Part shown: piece by piece, positions 22,961 to 35,246 of the stretch
Layout of the letters: every line of letters starts with the position of its first letter
Numbering within the stretch: the first letter of the stretch is position 1
Source of the DNA: Liolophura sinensis
Lineage: Eukaryota; Mollusca; Polyplacophora; Chitonida; Chitonidae
Reading direction: 5' to 3'
DNA: 64,000 bases
Assembly (NCBI RefSeq): GCF_032854445.1
Contig: NC_088304.1
Span: 11,603,704 to 11,667,703, forward strand
Translations under genes and position numbers: made by a program
The notes under the pieces: generated by a model
Database searches by the model: none
What the model saw: only the letters and a program-made list of their open reading frames with translations
What the model was told of the DNA's origin: nothing

Positions 22961-23399
22961 ATAACTCCATCGGCGAGCCTACGGACGCTGAATGCGTAGG
23001 CTCGCACTGCTCGCGGGGGTAGGGTGCAGCAACCTACCCCCACACCCCCACACCTTCCCTCCAACTGACAGTACTGTTTTTCCTTCTTCTTCTTTCTCTG
23101 GGACGGTCATTTTAAAAAACATAGACACGATTCAGCCGCCGACAAGCCTGGGACTTCTTTATTTTTTGTTTTATTTTCATTTTTTTAGTTTGCCAATGAA
23201 GGTTGCCTAATACAAACATGTTCCCATACAAGAAAACCAATGGTGGGGAAATTTACCTAATACAAACATATGCCAATTAAACGTTACCCTAATATTAGCC
23301 GCCCATCCACACGAGGGGGAAGTCACAGTATAGATCATACCGAGTGTGCGGTATGCGTACATAAAACATAACACACCACCCGATCACAGCTATAATGTA

Positions 23400-23660
23400 A
23401 CCACCACAATAGGACCGATGTGATTGTTTGATATACATGTATAAGAAAAACTACAGTTTAGCTCAAAAAAGCACAGGCGGTAAATACATCACGCAAAACG
23501 TCACTATTCAACTTTCACACTTAAATGTAGAGTGCATGGAGAGAGCGCTGGTACAGGACTGATGTGATTGTTTGATATATAGGAAAACCACAATTTAGGC
23601 GACAGAAGCACGGTGCGTGAGTAAATAACACAAAACGTTACCGAGCAACTTTCACACTTA
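23400..23660. repeat. Two-copy direct repeat, ~115 bp
   Basis: 'gatgtgattgtttgatatac' (23,416) and 'gatgtgattgtttgatatat' (23,562) start the units. Both end in 'caactttcacacttaaat'. Confidence 0.8.
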
Positions 23661-24535
23661 AATTTAGCGATCTGAAGTAGGCCTCAGATCCCCATTAATT
23701 TTCCATAAGCGACAATGTTAACGTCTAGCGCTGTAGCTCAGTTCCAAACATTCCGTGGCCAATAAGCTTTGGGGCATACCTGGCCCAGCCTGTGAGAAAC
23801 AAGCCATAAAAATCTTGACATAGGTTGACAGTCAAAATCTGGACCTTTCCATGCCGGCAGCTGGGAGGCGTGCCTAGCAACGCCAAAGGGATGTCACTCA
23901 CAGCCTCATCACTACTTCACACCTTATGTCCTCTCATCCAGAATTTCAAACTTTCATCAATAAAACTCACCCTCCTCACCCTCCTAAAGTTTAGACAGTT
24001 TCCAGCATTTTAATACCAAGCTTGCACATGTACACCAAAAATGGGCGCCTGGGAGCAAAAAAAGACTTTATACCCTAAAATTCACAGAACTACAATCTTC
24101 CTTACCAAAAAACGGAAGTTGTAATGGGGGTCTGTGTCCAGAAGGAGGAGAGAGGGAGTTTATATGCCGCACTTTTCGGGGCGGGAGGGGGGGGGGTACA
24201 ACTGGCTGCGGCACCGATATAGCACCGCTCTAATGCCAATCTGGTCAGGAAAAGGTGAATGTGACGACAAGGCCGTAGAGGGGTGGAAAGCGAGCGAGGC
24301 GATCAAGCCGTTCATACCACTACAGGTGGGAGTACGTCCAGTCCCAGGGGTGCGAGGTAATATCTATATGAGAGGACATCGCACTGGAAGACAATAAATC
24401 AACCACAGTCTAGGAGAAGCAAGGCCTAGTAGCAACACCATCACACCAACGAGTAGGACCTCAATTCCCCCATAATGTAACTAGCAAGCAGCGGATATAG
24501 CATCGCTCTAAAAAAAACTGATAAAAAAGGAGCAT
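23661..24535. other. Interior of the Polinton-like element, no gene recognised
   Basis: A frame at 24,134-24,397 begins 'MSRRRREGVYMPHFSG' and holds a glycine run. Its look is faintly like small Polinton virion proteins, but the match is too weak to claim. 'gatatagcaccgctct' (24,217) and 'gatatagcatcgctct' (24,496) are a short direct pair. Confidence 0.35.
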
Positions 24536-24537
24536 TG

Positions 24538-24659
<122 letters not shown>

Positions 24660-24949
24660 CACGGCCTCGATCACGATGAATGGGAGTGGTATTATTCTAC
24701 ACTATATTGTAAGTGTCCTGGGGACGCTGTAGATGGCTCTGGAGAGACAGATAATGTTAGTATTTGTCGAGGTTCACTTGGCGGAGTAGCCATCTGCAGC
24801 GTCTGCTTCCTCGTCAAATCCATGCAATTCACACTCACACACGTCACTGTCCTCACTACCACCATCATCACCCTTTCTGACAGGTCATGAGGACTGTGTA
24901 TTATGAGCCAGTTTTTGTTATTTCCTTATGGGTCCCGAAGATCTCCCCT

Positions 24950-25210
24950 CGTATATTCTCAGTTATATACCCTCCTTATATTGGGGGTGAATAGATATAT
25001 TAATGTGGACGTCGAATCTGCAACGTCCACTAGTAAGTATTATCATAACCCGCTCACATGCTGTAATATTGGTCCCGCAGACCTTGCACTTCCAGTGATA
25101 TATATATGTAGCCTCTTTATAACAAAGGTGAATAGATATATAGATACATATCTATATTGATAGCTGTCTCTTCTGCATTGTCCAACAGTATATTTTATAA
25201 GCCGGCATAT
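24950..25210. repeat. Two-copy direct repeat, ~120 bp
   Basis: 'ggggtgaatagatatattaa' (24,984) and 'aaggtgaatagatatataga' (25,124) are followed by similar 'tctgcaacgtccacta' / 'tctgcattgtccaaca'. Confidence 0.65.
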
Positions 25211-25629
25211 ACGCTCTGGATATCCGTCTGTTGATATCCTCTCCGGGGTCTCACCCCAACAGAGAGTCAGGCAAAACTGCCGCCTGTCTGTTAGACAAAA
25301 ACAATCTATAACGTCATCGGCGCAGGTGAGTTACTTTTACCCCAGCACCAATAATTCCCTGGCACTCGACTCTCCGTACCACGTGGTGAGTTGGGCTGAC
25401 CTGCGCGAACTCCTCGTTCATCACCCCAGCAAAGATCCACTCACTTGAGCGCAGCAACAACGTCCCAACACGAAATGGATAGTAGATCTCTTAACGAACG
25501 TGCTGTTTTTTGTGCGCAAACTACCCCACCAGCCCATCTTTTAGGGCGGGGTAACGTTGCCCGCTTACCTTGCGGCCAACAAGAGGCTGCACACGCTGGT
25601 GGAATGAGCTCATGGACCTTAAAGGGACC

Positions 25630-26760
25630 ATTTATGTTTGTTTCGGTGTTTGGCCGTCCATATGGACGAGGCCAACCCCCAAAACTGCGAAAACCACGCT
25701 CGACATCACAGCCGAATTTATCTGGAGGCGGTAGAGATGGAGCCCAGGCATTTCCGCGGTGTACCTCTCAGTGCGCTTGGTACGGTGGAGAGCCTATTCA
25801 ACGTGAACATTCAAATGTACCAGCTGATCCCCATGGACAACTTTTACTCGGCTCAACTCGTCCATCGCAGTGCACGGCGCTATGCTTCCACCATGCGGCT
25901 AAACCTTCACAATCAGCATTTCAGCTACATCAAGGACATGGCGCATTACGCCCAATCTTACACATGTGATGTTTGTCATTATTAAGCACACGGTCAAACG
26001 TGCACCGATGCCATTCGCCGAAAGTACGCAGTGTATTCCAGAATCAACCCACTATTTTCGAAGTGTTGGCGTCATGGGTATTTACCTACGGGAAAGTAAC
26101 GACGGAATATTCCCTTATCGAGCATCTTACGACTTCGAAGCTTACCTGGCCCCTGTGGACTAAGCGATGTCCGCTTCAACGGAATGGACGTCCCAACACA
26201 TCCCCATGAGTGTCAGCGTGAACTCCGATGTGCCCGACTACGACCAGCCCGTCGTGCTTCATCTCTACCAGTGATCCCCACGCCCTCGTTGAGCGGATAA
26301 TGGCGTACCTCGATACCATCAGCGAGACTAGTAGCGTCTGTCTTCCAGAGCGTTATTCCTACATCCTGGACGAGTTAGACGAGCGCATCGATCCCAATGA
26401 CACCAAGCCATTTTATACTCGGCGGGTGCGGAACAAATTCGTCGCCTATATCAACCAGCTCCCCGTCCTCGGCTTCAACTCGGGCAAGTACGACCTGAAC
26501 TTGATTAAGCAACAGCTTAACCCCCACCTGGTCAAAGCCGGTGATCCGCTACCTGTTTCACGATTTGCGCTCCGTGTTCACGCTCATCGGTGTGAAAGAC
26601 AGACATGCATGACTGCCTAAAGAAAACATCGTGAACTGACCGAGCATCATCTTTCATCGGTACCAGGAACGAGGCATGACACGTATACGGGGAGATAAGT
26701 TCTGTAAGCGGATCGTTGGGTTCGATGTTAATCGATTGTACTTGGCCTGCCTTGCCTCAC
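25630..26760 (+). pseudogene. Family B DNA polymerase (Polinton type), front half only
   Basis: Polintons copy themselves with a protein-primed family B DNA polymerase. Here the N-terminal region is at 25,638-25,982, with 'GVPLSALGTVESLFNVN' and 'HFSYIKDMAHYAQSY', then a C-x2-C pair. The Exo I motif follows at about 26,125 ('YRASYDFEAYL', D-x-E). Exo II is in 26,228-26,620 ('LPVLGFNSGKYDLNLIK'). After a stop, the first polymerase motif lies near 26,715-26,750 ('IVGFDVNRLYL', D-x2-x-LY). Each piece is in a different frame. Nothing matching the later D-T-D motif is found, so the 3' half is deleted. I compared with known motifs only; no alignment was run. Confidence 0.82.
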
Positions 26761-26950
26761 CCACGACTTGCGGCGGGCGAGGTGGCTAGCGGCCTGTGCG
26801 GGGCATAATTCCGTGTCGTCCCTGTGTCCGTGTATAGTAAGTGAACCTATCCCAGAGAGATATATATTATCCAGTGTACATGCATTTGTTAACAAAATTC
26901 AGGGGCCAAAACCTACCACGTGATCCCCTATGGGTCCATTTAGGCGCCAA
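26761..26950. other. Junction between polymerase remnant and right end
   Basis: 'gggcgaggtggctagcggcc' looks like a SINE or tRNA A-box, but no body follows. The deletion junction of the element is expected here. Confidence 0.4.
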
Positions 26951-27159
26951 GGAGCTGAAGGAGCTGCTCAACTCCAACATACCAAGACCGCGTGGATGCT
27001 CATTGGTCCGACATGCATTATCAGGCGCCAAGATCGCGTGGTCACTCATGGCGTCCGTTTGGGCGCGAAGAAGCTGAGCTCATTGGTCGGTTGAACGCGG
27101 ACTCAACGACACACCTCAGGCGCCAAGACCACGTGGTCACCCATGGGTCCGTTTGGGCG
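26950..27159. repeat. Subterminal direct repeats, ~96-bp period
   Basis: 'caggcgccaagatcgcgtgg' (27,021) and 'caggcgccaagaccacgtgg' (27,117) each run on to 'tccgtttgggcgcgaa'. A weaker third block is at 26,942-26,995. 'gaacgcggactcaacga' at 27,093 repeats part of the right terminal repeat. Confidence 0.82.
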
Positions 27160-27384
27160 CGAAATGGAGTTAAAGGAGCTACTCTCGCGCGTGACGTCAC
27201 GAGCATGCTGAAGGAGCTGCGATCATTGGTCCCTTGGCTCCTTTCGTGTGACGTCACGCGCATGCGCCTCGCTCATAGGAACGCGGACTCAACGATACAC
27301 CTCCACCTCCGCCACCCCAAGTGCACCATCCCAGTGAGACACGTTTGGCACCTTCTATAATGCTCAGAGGCCTTTGTCCTCTTG
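27160..27384 (-). repeat. Right terminal inverted repeat
   Basis: The reverse complement of the left repeat, with small gaps. It carries two 'tgacgtca' palindromes at 27,187 and 27,248 that align with the two in the left copy. Confidence 0.88.
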
Positions 27385-27860
27385 ATACATGTTTTAATTG
27401 CCTGCGAGATGTGTATTTTTTTTTGTCATTTTGTTCCTCAAGGGCAGGTCACGATAAAGTGTTGTTATGTGATCTGCAGTGAACAGTGTGTACGAGAAGA
27501 AGTGATTCAGCCATAACGTGCTTGGTGAATGTATGTATGAGAACGATTTTGTAATGTCTCCAACATACATGTATATTACTTTAAATGTGAGGAAAATTAC
27601 GCTCTAAAAATCTGTAAAATTGACAGATTGCCAGGTTTTCTGAATAATGGGAGAATAGAATATGCTACACCTATTAATTATTTTGTCACTTGTTCTACCA
27701 TTCCAACATGAATAAGAATAATTTATTTCGTGTTGCGTATTATTTAGTATTATGTTACTGTATCATAATCTATTTCAGCACCCATTTAGAGAACAAGATA
27801 ATAATTCTCTGTATAGCGGATTAGCTTTGAGAGTGTAACAGCGATATGAAATATTAATTT
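27385..27860. other. No feature recognised
   Basis: AT-rich non-coding flank. Confidence 0.5.
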
Positions 27861-27861
27861 C

Positions 27862-27960
27862 ATTATTTGATTGGAGTTTTACGCCGTACTCAAGAATATG
27901 TCACTTATACGCTTATTGGCTTATGGTGGGAGGAAACAGGGAAGCCCATGATCAGCTATT
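27862..27960 (-). mobile_element. S1 SINE fragment
   Basis: 'ttatttgattggagttttac' to 'tggtgggaggaaacaggga'. The last copied part matches well, then it stops. Confidence 0.8.
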
Positions 27961-29250
27961 TTAGGTAGGCTTTTGCATAGTCATATATCGGCTGTTTTCG
28001 TAACATATCGTACTAATCATCAAAACACGAACAGTGCGTGAATCTGCGTTGCTGGGGCGCATTTCCAAAGCTGCATTTAAACTTAACTCTCAGTTAGCTT
28101 CCATACATCTCACCAATTAAACCACGACTAAACTTTGCCCATATATATATTATTGCCTCCATCGGCGTCTCAGTGTTTTTGAAAAAGTGTTTGTCTAAAG
28201 AAATATATCGAATAATAATTGTCATCTATTTATATCCCTTATTTTTTAAATATTATATGGTGTACATATTAACTAGCAACGTCTAAGTGTCGATATTTAA
28301 GCAGAGATCATGTTGTCAGAAACAAAAATATCCGAGATAAATTTACTTTTTAAACTCAAACCAACCTTTAATTTATCTTTCTGTTTCTTTGGGATATCTT
28401 CTTAATGGAAGCTAAAACATAATGCATAACATTTAGTTCAATTTAATAAATTAACAGAAATAAATAAAAAAAATATCCTTCACATAATATAAACTCATAT
28501 TACTTATGAGTCTCTTTCGGGCTTGATTTGCGTCTCAATCTCGCCTGTCAGCAAGACCTTTCTCTTCCTGTTTTGTTATTTCTGCCATATTGCATCCAGA
28601 TGGGTGTTTAACGTTTCGAATTCTATTTTGCTTAAATCGTCATTTTGTGTCTTGGAAATGCTGGAGATGACCTAACTGAACTATTCACGTCTGCTCTCCT
28701 TGTCATTTTTTTCGGAGAGTTGGCTTGGTCAGATGCCTTGGTATCACGTGAGATCACTCCACGTGAAACTATGGTCACACAAACAACTGTTCTATAAATG
28801 ATACGTAGCAAAGCAAACAAATCAGACAAAAGTTATGATTTCAAGCTCTTGAACGATTAGTTGTTTCTCTGTCCTTTGATTGTTTACATTATTTATTTAT
28901 TTAATTGATCATCACATTGTCTGATATCAAATGGCGTTCTACAAGATTCCGTGGCATCATAAATGCTGTTAGTTATTTAGAGTTTCCTATTAAAATTGTT
29001 TAGAGATTTTTCTAATAATTACAATTTTAAAAAAAAATATTCTGACTTTGCCAAATAAACAACAAAAAAGTTGTGTAGACTAATGCACATTCCTGCTTTC
29101 ACTTTGACGGTTTGTGCACAATCTAGAAGCATTGTTCTCATGTAGTAACGGTGATCAACATTACGGTCAACCCGGCTTGGGCTTGAGTCACCGTTGGAAA
29201 GGAAAGGTAGGTCTCTCCCCCCAACACCCCCTTCTCAATTTATACGCTCA
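27961..29250. other. No feature recognised
   Basis: Long AT-rich stretch with weak frames on both strands. No domain or repeat was seen. Confidence 0.5.
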
Positions 29251-29256
29251 TTTGTT

Positions 29257-29405
29257 ATTTATTTATTTATTTGATTGGTGTTTTACGCCGTACTCAAGAA
29301 TATTTCACTTATACGACGGCGGCCAGCATTATGGTGGGTGGAAACCGGGCAGAACCCGAGGGAAACCCACGACCATCCGCAGGTTGCTGGCAGACTTTGT
29401 CACGT
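29257..29405 (-). mobile_element. S1 SINE, 3' half
   Basis: (ttta)n, 'gattggtgttttacgccgta' through 'ccatccgcaggttgctggca'. It is nearly consensus. Confidence 0.9.
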
Positions 29406-29784
29406 TAGGCTCAGTTGTTATATTATGTCTGTAAATGAATGGCGTGGCCGGAAGGTGAGTGTGATAAAGCAACAAAATGGACAGCTGTGAGTTAACATGT
29501 TCGTGTGCAGGGAGTTATACATGGTGGCTTCCTCTCAGTAGTCTAGTTCTTTCCTTTCATTGGCTATAACTCACGTGTGGGTTCAGAGGCGTTCCTTGGA
29601 CCGAGAATTTGTAGATTCTCTCGCTATTAGTGTTTAATTGTGGGACCTTGATTCCAATAAGCGGTGGCCATTTGTACAGTCTAGGGTTCTACGTGTCTTA
29701 ATTCCACCAATACGATGTGGATCTCAGCCTTTATCATGTGATAAAGTTAGTCACTAGCCTGAAAAAGATCAGTTGTTTACACCG

Positions 29785-29880
29785 TTCGCTCCGGTTTCCG
29801 CCACCCATAAAACTAACTACCTTCGATAAAGTGAAAAATTCTTGGGTATGAGGTTAAGCAACAACTCAATAAAATAACAT
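29785..29880 (+). mobile_element. S3 fragment
   Basis: 'cgctccggtttccgccaccc' then 'gataaagtgaaaaattcttg' is the S3 3' end. Confidence 0.6.
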
Positions 29881-30019
29881 AAACAAATTGTGCATAAAAA
29901 TATTAACACCGTCTATGACAGAACATCGGTAGAATAGGAGACGCTCTCTGTGGTCTGGTGGCTGGCATTCTTTAGTGTAGGGTAAATCCGATTAGAGAAG
30001 ATTACAGACAAAAACAGTT

Positions 30020-30710
30020 ACACTTCAGCATGGAGAGTAAAACCAGAGCATGATAGTTGGCAAATGGTCACACTTCAGCATAGAGAGTAAAACCAGAGCA
30101 TGATAGTTGGCAAATGGTCACACTTTAGCATGGAAAGTAAAACCAGAGCATGATAGTTGGCAAATGGTCATACTTCAGCATGGAGAGTAAAACCAGAGTA
30201 TGGCAGTTGGGAAATGGTCACACTTCAGCATGGAAAGTAAAACCAGAGCATGATAGTTGGCAAATGGTCATACTTCAGCATGGAGAGTAAAACCAGAGTA
30301 TGGCAGTTGGGAAATGGTCACACTTCAGCATGGAAAGTAAAACCAGAGCATGATAGTTGGCAAATGGTCACACTTCAGCATGGAGAGTAAAACCAAAGGA
30401 TGGTAGTTGGCAATAGGTCACACTTCAGCATGGAGAGTCAAACCAGAGCATGACAACTGGCAATTGGTCAAACTTCAGCATAGAGTGTAAAACCAGAGCA
30501 TGATAGTTGGCAAATGGTCACACTTCAGCAGGGAGAGTAAAACCAGAGCATGACAATTGGCAAATGGTCAAACTTCAGCATAGAGAGTAAAACCAGAGCG
30601 TGACAAGTGGCAAATGGTCACACGTAACCGGTGAAATACGACATTTTTTCCCTGCAGGTATGATTTTATTCTAACAGTTCATATGAATACTTAAAAAGTA
30701 GCTACCAAAA
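30020..30710 (+). repeat. 50-bp minisatellite (12 units) inside a D1 copy
   Basis: Unit: 'cacttcagcatggagagtaa' + 'aaccagagcatgatagttgg' + 'caaatggtca'. Twelve units fill 30,020-30,622. After the last unit the sequence goes on as an ordinary D1 body ('cacgtaaccggtgaaatacg', 'tctaacagttcatatgaata') to about 30,710. Confidence 0.93.
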
Positions 30711-30719
30711 AATCCTCTA

Positions 30720-31210
30720 ATACCATAATTCAAACAGAAGTAGGTAAACAAAATAAAGAAACGATGGTTGCAATTTGTTAGACAACAATGGTATAGATTT
30801 ACTCAAAATTCTATATTTTTTCCTCACATGTAACAAACAGTCACATAAATCACATAGTTTATCTAACCAGGTCTTCTCGGCGGAGACCGAGATATGAGCG
30901 AGATCAGGTGGTAATCGCAAACAAAACCAGACACAGTTTCTCGAAGGTATGCGAAAAGTGTTCTCTTGATGTGAGGTCGGCTTGGCCATCTGGCCGAGTC
31001 ACCTGGCCAGGGAGTCATCCACCTGCGATCGCGAAACCTATAGGGCTAAAGTGTTGCATTCCGTCAGAACTGACCAGGCAAGGACATACTGGCTTACATT
31101 TGACATGCCCGACTGTGGTCTGATGTCAACACCTTTAGAAAGAGTCGAACCACGTGCAACACTGGCACGCGTCGAACTCCACGCGACAAAAATGTGCCGC
31201 TGAAAGGTCA
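30720..31210. other. No feature recognised
   Basis: Non-coding between the minisatellite and the start of segmental copy A. Confidence 0.45.
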
Positions 31211-31964
31211 AGTGACTGATATATCCATCAAGTTTGATGGCAACCACAAATCTTGAATTTCAAAATTCCATGTTCATAAATGATAGTTTCATGACCATTA
31301 CATAAGTTTTATTTCACAGAATACAGCTTCCTAACTAATAGCTTCGGTTCGTTTGCATGAGTTACTACCATTTTATGAAGGATCCTATGTTGCCATGGAA
31401 AATAAACATTTAAGGTTGAAATATTTACATTTTTTGCCGGCGTTTATTTCTTGGTCTGTCTGCAGCTTTTCGAACATGGTTTTGTATGGATTTAAAGGAA
31501 ACTGTGTGTACATGTTGGAACTGGGCTCAGGATCAAGTTGCTAAAGGACCGCCGCTGCAGAAGGGAGACATCCTTGAGTCGAGGAGTTAAGAAAACGTCA
31601 ATCAAACTAAACACGTAAATATGGCACCAGAATTCTCCAGGCAAGCTTGATTAAAGAGAACTGGCTTTACAATCAACAGCCGATTAGTTGGGACGATCAA
31701 GCTTTAGCTGAACGAGACTGATCTGTCATCTTAGCATGACGGACACGTTTGTTTGTGTTGAAGAAGCAGCTGGGTTTAGGAGGGGATAGGGTGTGGTCCG
31801 TTTGCCTTTAATAACCAGGACACACGAGCTTCGGGCTCAAAAACGCTCTTGGATAGATAGTAGATTACCCTACTATCGCTCCTTGTGGGTCCTTGGTGCC
31901 CATAAGTAGTCGTGTACTCATTTGCGCAGCCCTTATAGTTCATTGAATCTATGCGCTGAAACAT

Positions 31965-32145
31965 TCGTATACCAATAGTCAGCCAAACGGTTCCAGATCA
32001 ATAATCTCAAGGCCATTTCCAAAAACGACCTCTTACACAAACTACCAGAGAACTAAGAAAGTATACAAAGTACGAAATTAGGACGGAATCTTGCAAAGAG
32101 AAGCAGTCAACAGTTTGCATTTATGTTGGAAAAGCGTTTGGCACA
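31965..32145 (-). mobile_element. RTe 3' tail fragment
   Basis: 'cattcgtataccaatagtca' to 'agagaagcagtcaacagttt' matches the copies at 40 and 9,926. Confidence 0.7.
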
Positions 32146-32179
32146 CGTACGTTTTGAGCTAATGAGTGAAATCACCTGT

Positions 32180-32360
32180 CTCCCAACAATATGGTGGGCT
32201 GGTCTGTATATGTCACACGTGGGACAATTCTTCAGTAACTTGTGTCAAGTATCGGTGGTTTGCCATGTCAGTTTGCTCCACTAATAATTGATCGCCTTCC
32301 TATACTAATAAGCGAAAAATTCTTGACTTTGGCGTTTAACTACAATCCAATAAAATCTCT
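32180..32360 (+). mobile_element. S3 SINE-like copy
   Basis: 'atggtgggctggtctgtata', 'cacacgtgggacaattcttc', 'agtaacttgtgtcaagtatc' and the tail 'aagcgaaaaattcttgactt' follow the S3 order. Confidence 0.65.
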
Positions 32361-33515
32361 CGTTCGAACGCCATGCGGAGAAAAAAAGAGACATTGCCCC
32401 ATTGATATGTAAGTTTTATAGATGTATCGGTTGTTCATCACCGGTATGTCCTAGCCGAGGGATAGGCAAGCCTACAAAAGTAATCTGGAAAGAAATTTAG
32501 TCCTCGGCGAGCAAGCGCAATTCAGCGCGTCTTGCAAATTATGTGAATCTTTGAGGCACAAACATAGTTTCTTTGTAAGGCTGAACTAATCCCAGGGTTT
32601 CCCTCAAAGTCACGAACAGGCATAAATCGTCATGCGCTTCTATTTGTCAACACTATTAAACGTCCATGACATGCGTGATGATGCGCATGACTTTTTGATA
32701 CACTGCCTGAAAGCATTTTAATAATAAAAATTGTCCATAGAGTATGACAGATGTAGAGCTGGAGCCAGGTCACCCGGCTTACGTTTAAACGTCTCAGTGG
32801 AGCTGAATCTACTCTCCTCTATTTTCTCTACGGTGTACGGAGCCTGTCTCACTCTCCAATGACAATGTGAAAAAGTGAATAGAATATAATTGTGGGCATT
32901 TTTTGTACTTCTGTTTATCGGCGTGACAAATATATCTCGCTATGTAATTGCGTGTACTGGTGTTTCGCGATCATCCTACAATGTCCTATCGATTCCTACT
33001 GAATCGACTAGGAAAACCTGAGTAGATTCTTACTACAGCCGGGATGAACAAGGTCATGTAAATCGTGTAAATGTCAGGTAAAGTCATGAGAGAAGCAGGA
33101 TCAAGTTATTCTACAAGTTGAGGAATTTAAACATGAGGCTATTTCTTGTACATTTTTACACTGTAATATCACTGGCTTAAAGCACAACTGTTTGCAATAT
33201 AATAGGTCCCACACATAACCATACCTCACGATATCGCACTACAACTTTGTCCCACTGTGTAATTATCTGCGATACGCCGCGTGATGCTGTATTACTTCGC
33301 CTACGACTGGAAATTTTTCATCATGCCGAAACTGTACGACATGGCATGATTTGTCGCAATCGCATTTCTATTGTGCGGTGTCATATTATAGCATTTTCCT
33401 GACTGCATTAACACGTCAAAACTTGCTGTATATTTTGGGAAGCAACACTGATTAGAAAATCACACCTCTGGAGACTGTGTTTGTTGGCCCGCTTGTTGCA
33501 GCTGAAAACTGAGAT
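32361..33515. other. No feature recognised
   Basis: No gene. This stretch has no partner in copy B. Confidence 0.45.
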
Positions 33516-33518
33516 TTT

Positions 33519-34204
33519 GTTATTTATTTATTTAGCATTTTTTTATTTGTTTATTTGTTTATTTGTTTATTTATTTATTTCGTGTTTTATGCAACACTCA
33601 GGTATATTTCATTTGTACGGGAGCGGCCCGGATAGCACAGTTGGTAGAGCGTCCGCTTCGGGACCGGTAGATCCAGGATCAATCCTTGGTCGAGTCACAC
33701 CTAAGACTTTAAAAGAGGAAGTTGTAACTTCCTCGCTTGGCGTTCAGCATGAAGGGGATAGTGCAACGACTGGTTGACCCGTATCAGTATAATGGCTCGG
33801 GCGGGGCGGCTTACTTGCCTTCGGTAAGTCGTCTCAGTGATGTAGCACTAAATAAAAGAGCGGTGGAAATCCGTCCTGCAACAAGGAGGCACATTACACG
33901 TACATGCACCCTAATGATTCCTTCGTCGTCATATGACTGAAAAATTGTTGAGTACGACGTTAAACCCCAAGCACTCACTCACTCACTCATTTGTACGGCA
34001 GTGGCAAGCATTACAGTGGGTTGACACCAGCCAGAGCCCGGGGGAAACCCACAACCACCCGCAAATTACTGGAAGACCTTTCCCCGTACTGTCGGAGAAG
34101 AAGCCAGCATGAGCTGGAACTGAACTCACGGCAATCGTATTAGTAAGAAGCAGCTAGGTCATTGTGCCCTGTGGACACGCAAACCACCTCGGCCAGCGCC
34201 CCGA
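33519..34204 (-). mobile_element. S1 SINE interrupted by S2
   Basis: 33,519-33,620 is the S1 tail side, and 33,989-34,204 continues S1 to the head side ('acgcaaaccacctcggccag'). S2 sits between the two parts. Confidence 0.92.
33621..33988 (+). mobile_element. S2 SINE, full length, nested in S1
   Basis: 368 bp. The tRNA-like head is 'ggcccggatagcacagttgg' (A box) with 'ggatcaatccttggtcg' (B box region). The body 'gagcggtggaaatccgtcct' follows, then the tail 'aaattgttgagtacgacgtt' with CACT repeats. Exact flanking copies of 'atttgtacgg' lie at 33,611-33,620 and 33,989-33,998. Confidence 0.95.
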
Positions 34205-34762
34205 AGGATTCTTATTACGTTGTACGTATTCACTCTGTGTTTTTACACAGCGGGGTTCTTAACCTGCCAAGTTTGGAAACGGTGCGTGTGGTGACGGTGA
34301 TGGTGGTAATGGTGGGAGGGCAGTGCATCATCATGCTGGTTGATGTATTAATATTACATTGATGATGAGCTCTGCACTCTTAAATCTTTCACTTCATATA
34401 CTACGTTCGACAGGTTTATGGATGAAAGAAGCCTGAAGAAACAACAGATAGCCCCTGTCCTAATAGCTAACAAAATCTCCTGAGATATGATGTGGCAGAT
34501 GGTCTATCTCGCCGAGACAGTCGATCTTTATAAATATTGAATCGGTTAATGGTTACATAACTATAGACGTCTCAGTGCAGTTTATAGCATAAAAACTAAG
34601 GTTTATGTTTGCTCTCAGTCAGAACGAAATAAAAAATAAAACTTTCATTTCCAATCTTAGTGCACTTTGATAACACAACAGATGGCGGATTGGTTTCTGT
34701 GATCTTAGTATCAGATGACGAAATCAATAATTTAAAATCCTTCACCATATAAATTCGGCAAT

Positions 34763-35005
34763 TTATTTGTTTACTTTATCTGACTGGTGTTTATACGAGT
34801 ACTTAAGAATATTTCTTTTCACCAATGGCGGCCAGCATTATGGTGGCAGGAAAAGCGGCAGATTCTCGGGGGAAATACAAGATCATCCGCACGCTGAGGC
34901 CACACCTTCCCACGTACGGCCAGACAGGAAGCCTGCTCATGGCGAGCACATAGGTGGAAGGCTCCTCGTTCATTGTGCCGTGCTGGCGTGCAACCCCCTT
35001 TACCA
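34763..35005 (-). mobile_element. S1 SINE, diverged, in copy A
   Basis: 'ctgactggtgtttatacgag' runs uninterrupted into 'aagaatatttcttttcacca' and on to 'gtgctggcgtgcaaccccct'. Its copy-B partner is split by a younger S1. Confidence 0.85.
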
Positions 35006-35246
35006 CGAAGGGATTCTCGTTCTGCAAAAATGCAAGAATTAAATGTTTCTTTCTCCTTACAGAATAAATCTGTGACAATCTTTAGATATATTTAATTATA
35101 TTACTTCATTAATGACGATTTAAGTCGATTTAGCGTTTTAAGTCATATACTAAAAACTTGCTGTTGAGCTACTGACGCGCATGAGCGCATTTGTATAATT
35201 ACGTCACAATTGGCGTTTTTGTTGCTGTTTTCAGCTTAAAGCAAGG

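Noticed and set aside
24134-24397. Possible small virion-type protein of the Polinton-like element
   Set aside because: Only a basic start and a glycine run; too weak without a profile search.
25445-25969. 174-codon frame as a separate gene
   Set aside because: It overlaps the polymerase N-terminal block in another frame and has the composition of a shadow frame.
26761-26830. tRNA-like 'gggcgaggtggctagcggcc'
   Set aside because: No B box or acceptor pairing follows.
29990-30622. CRISPR array
   Set aside because: Units are directly tandem with no unique spacers, in animal DNA; it is a minisatellite.
33621-33695. tRNA gene
   Set aside because: It has A- and B-box-like parts but is the head of a SINE with SINE body, tail and target duplication, and the cloverleaf is poor.
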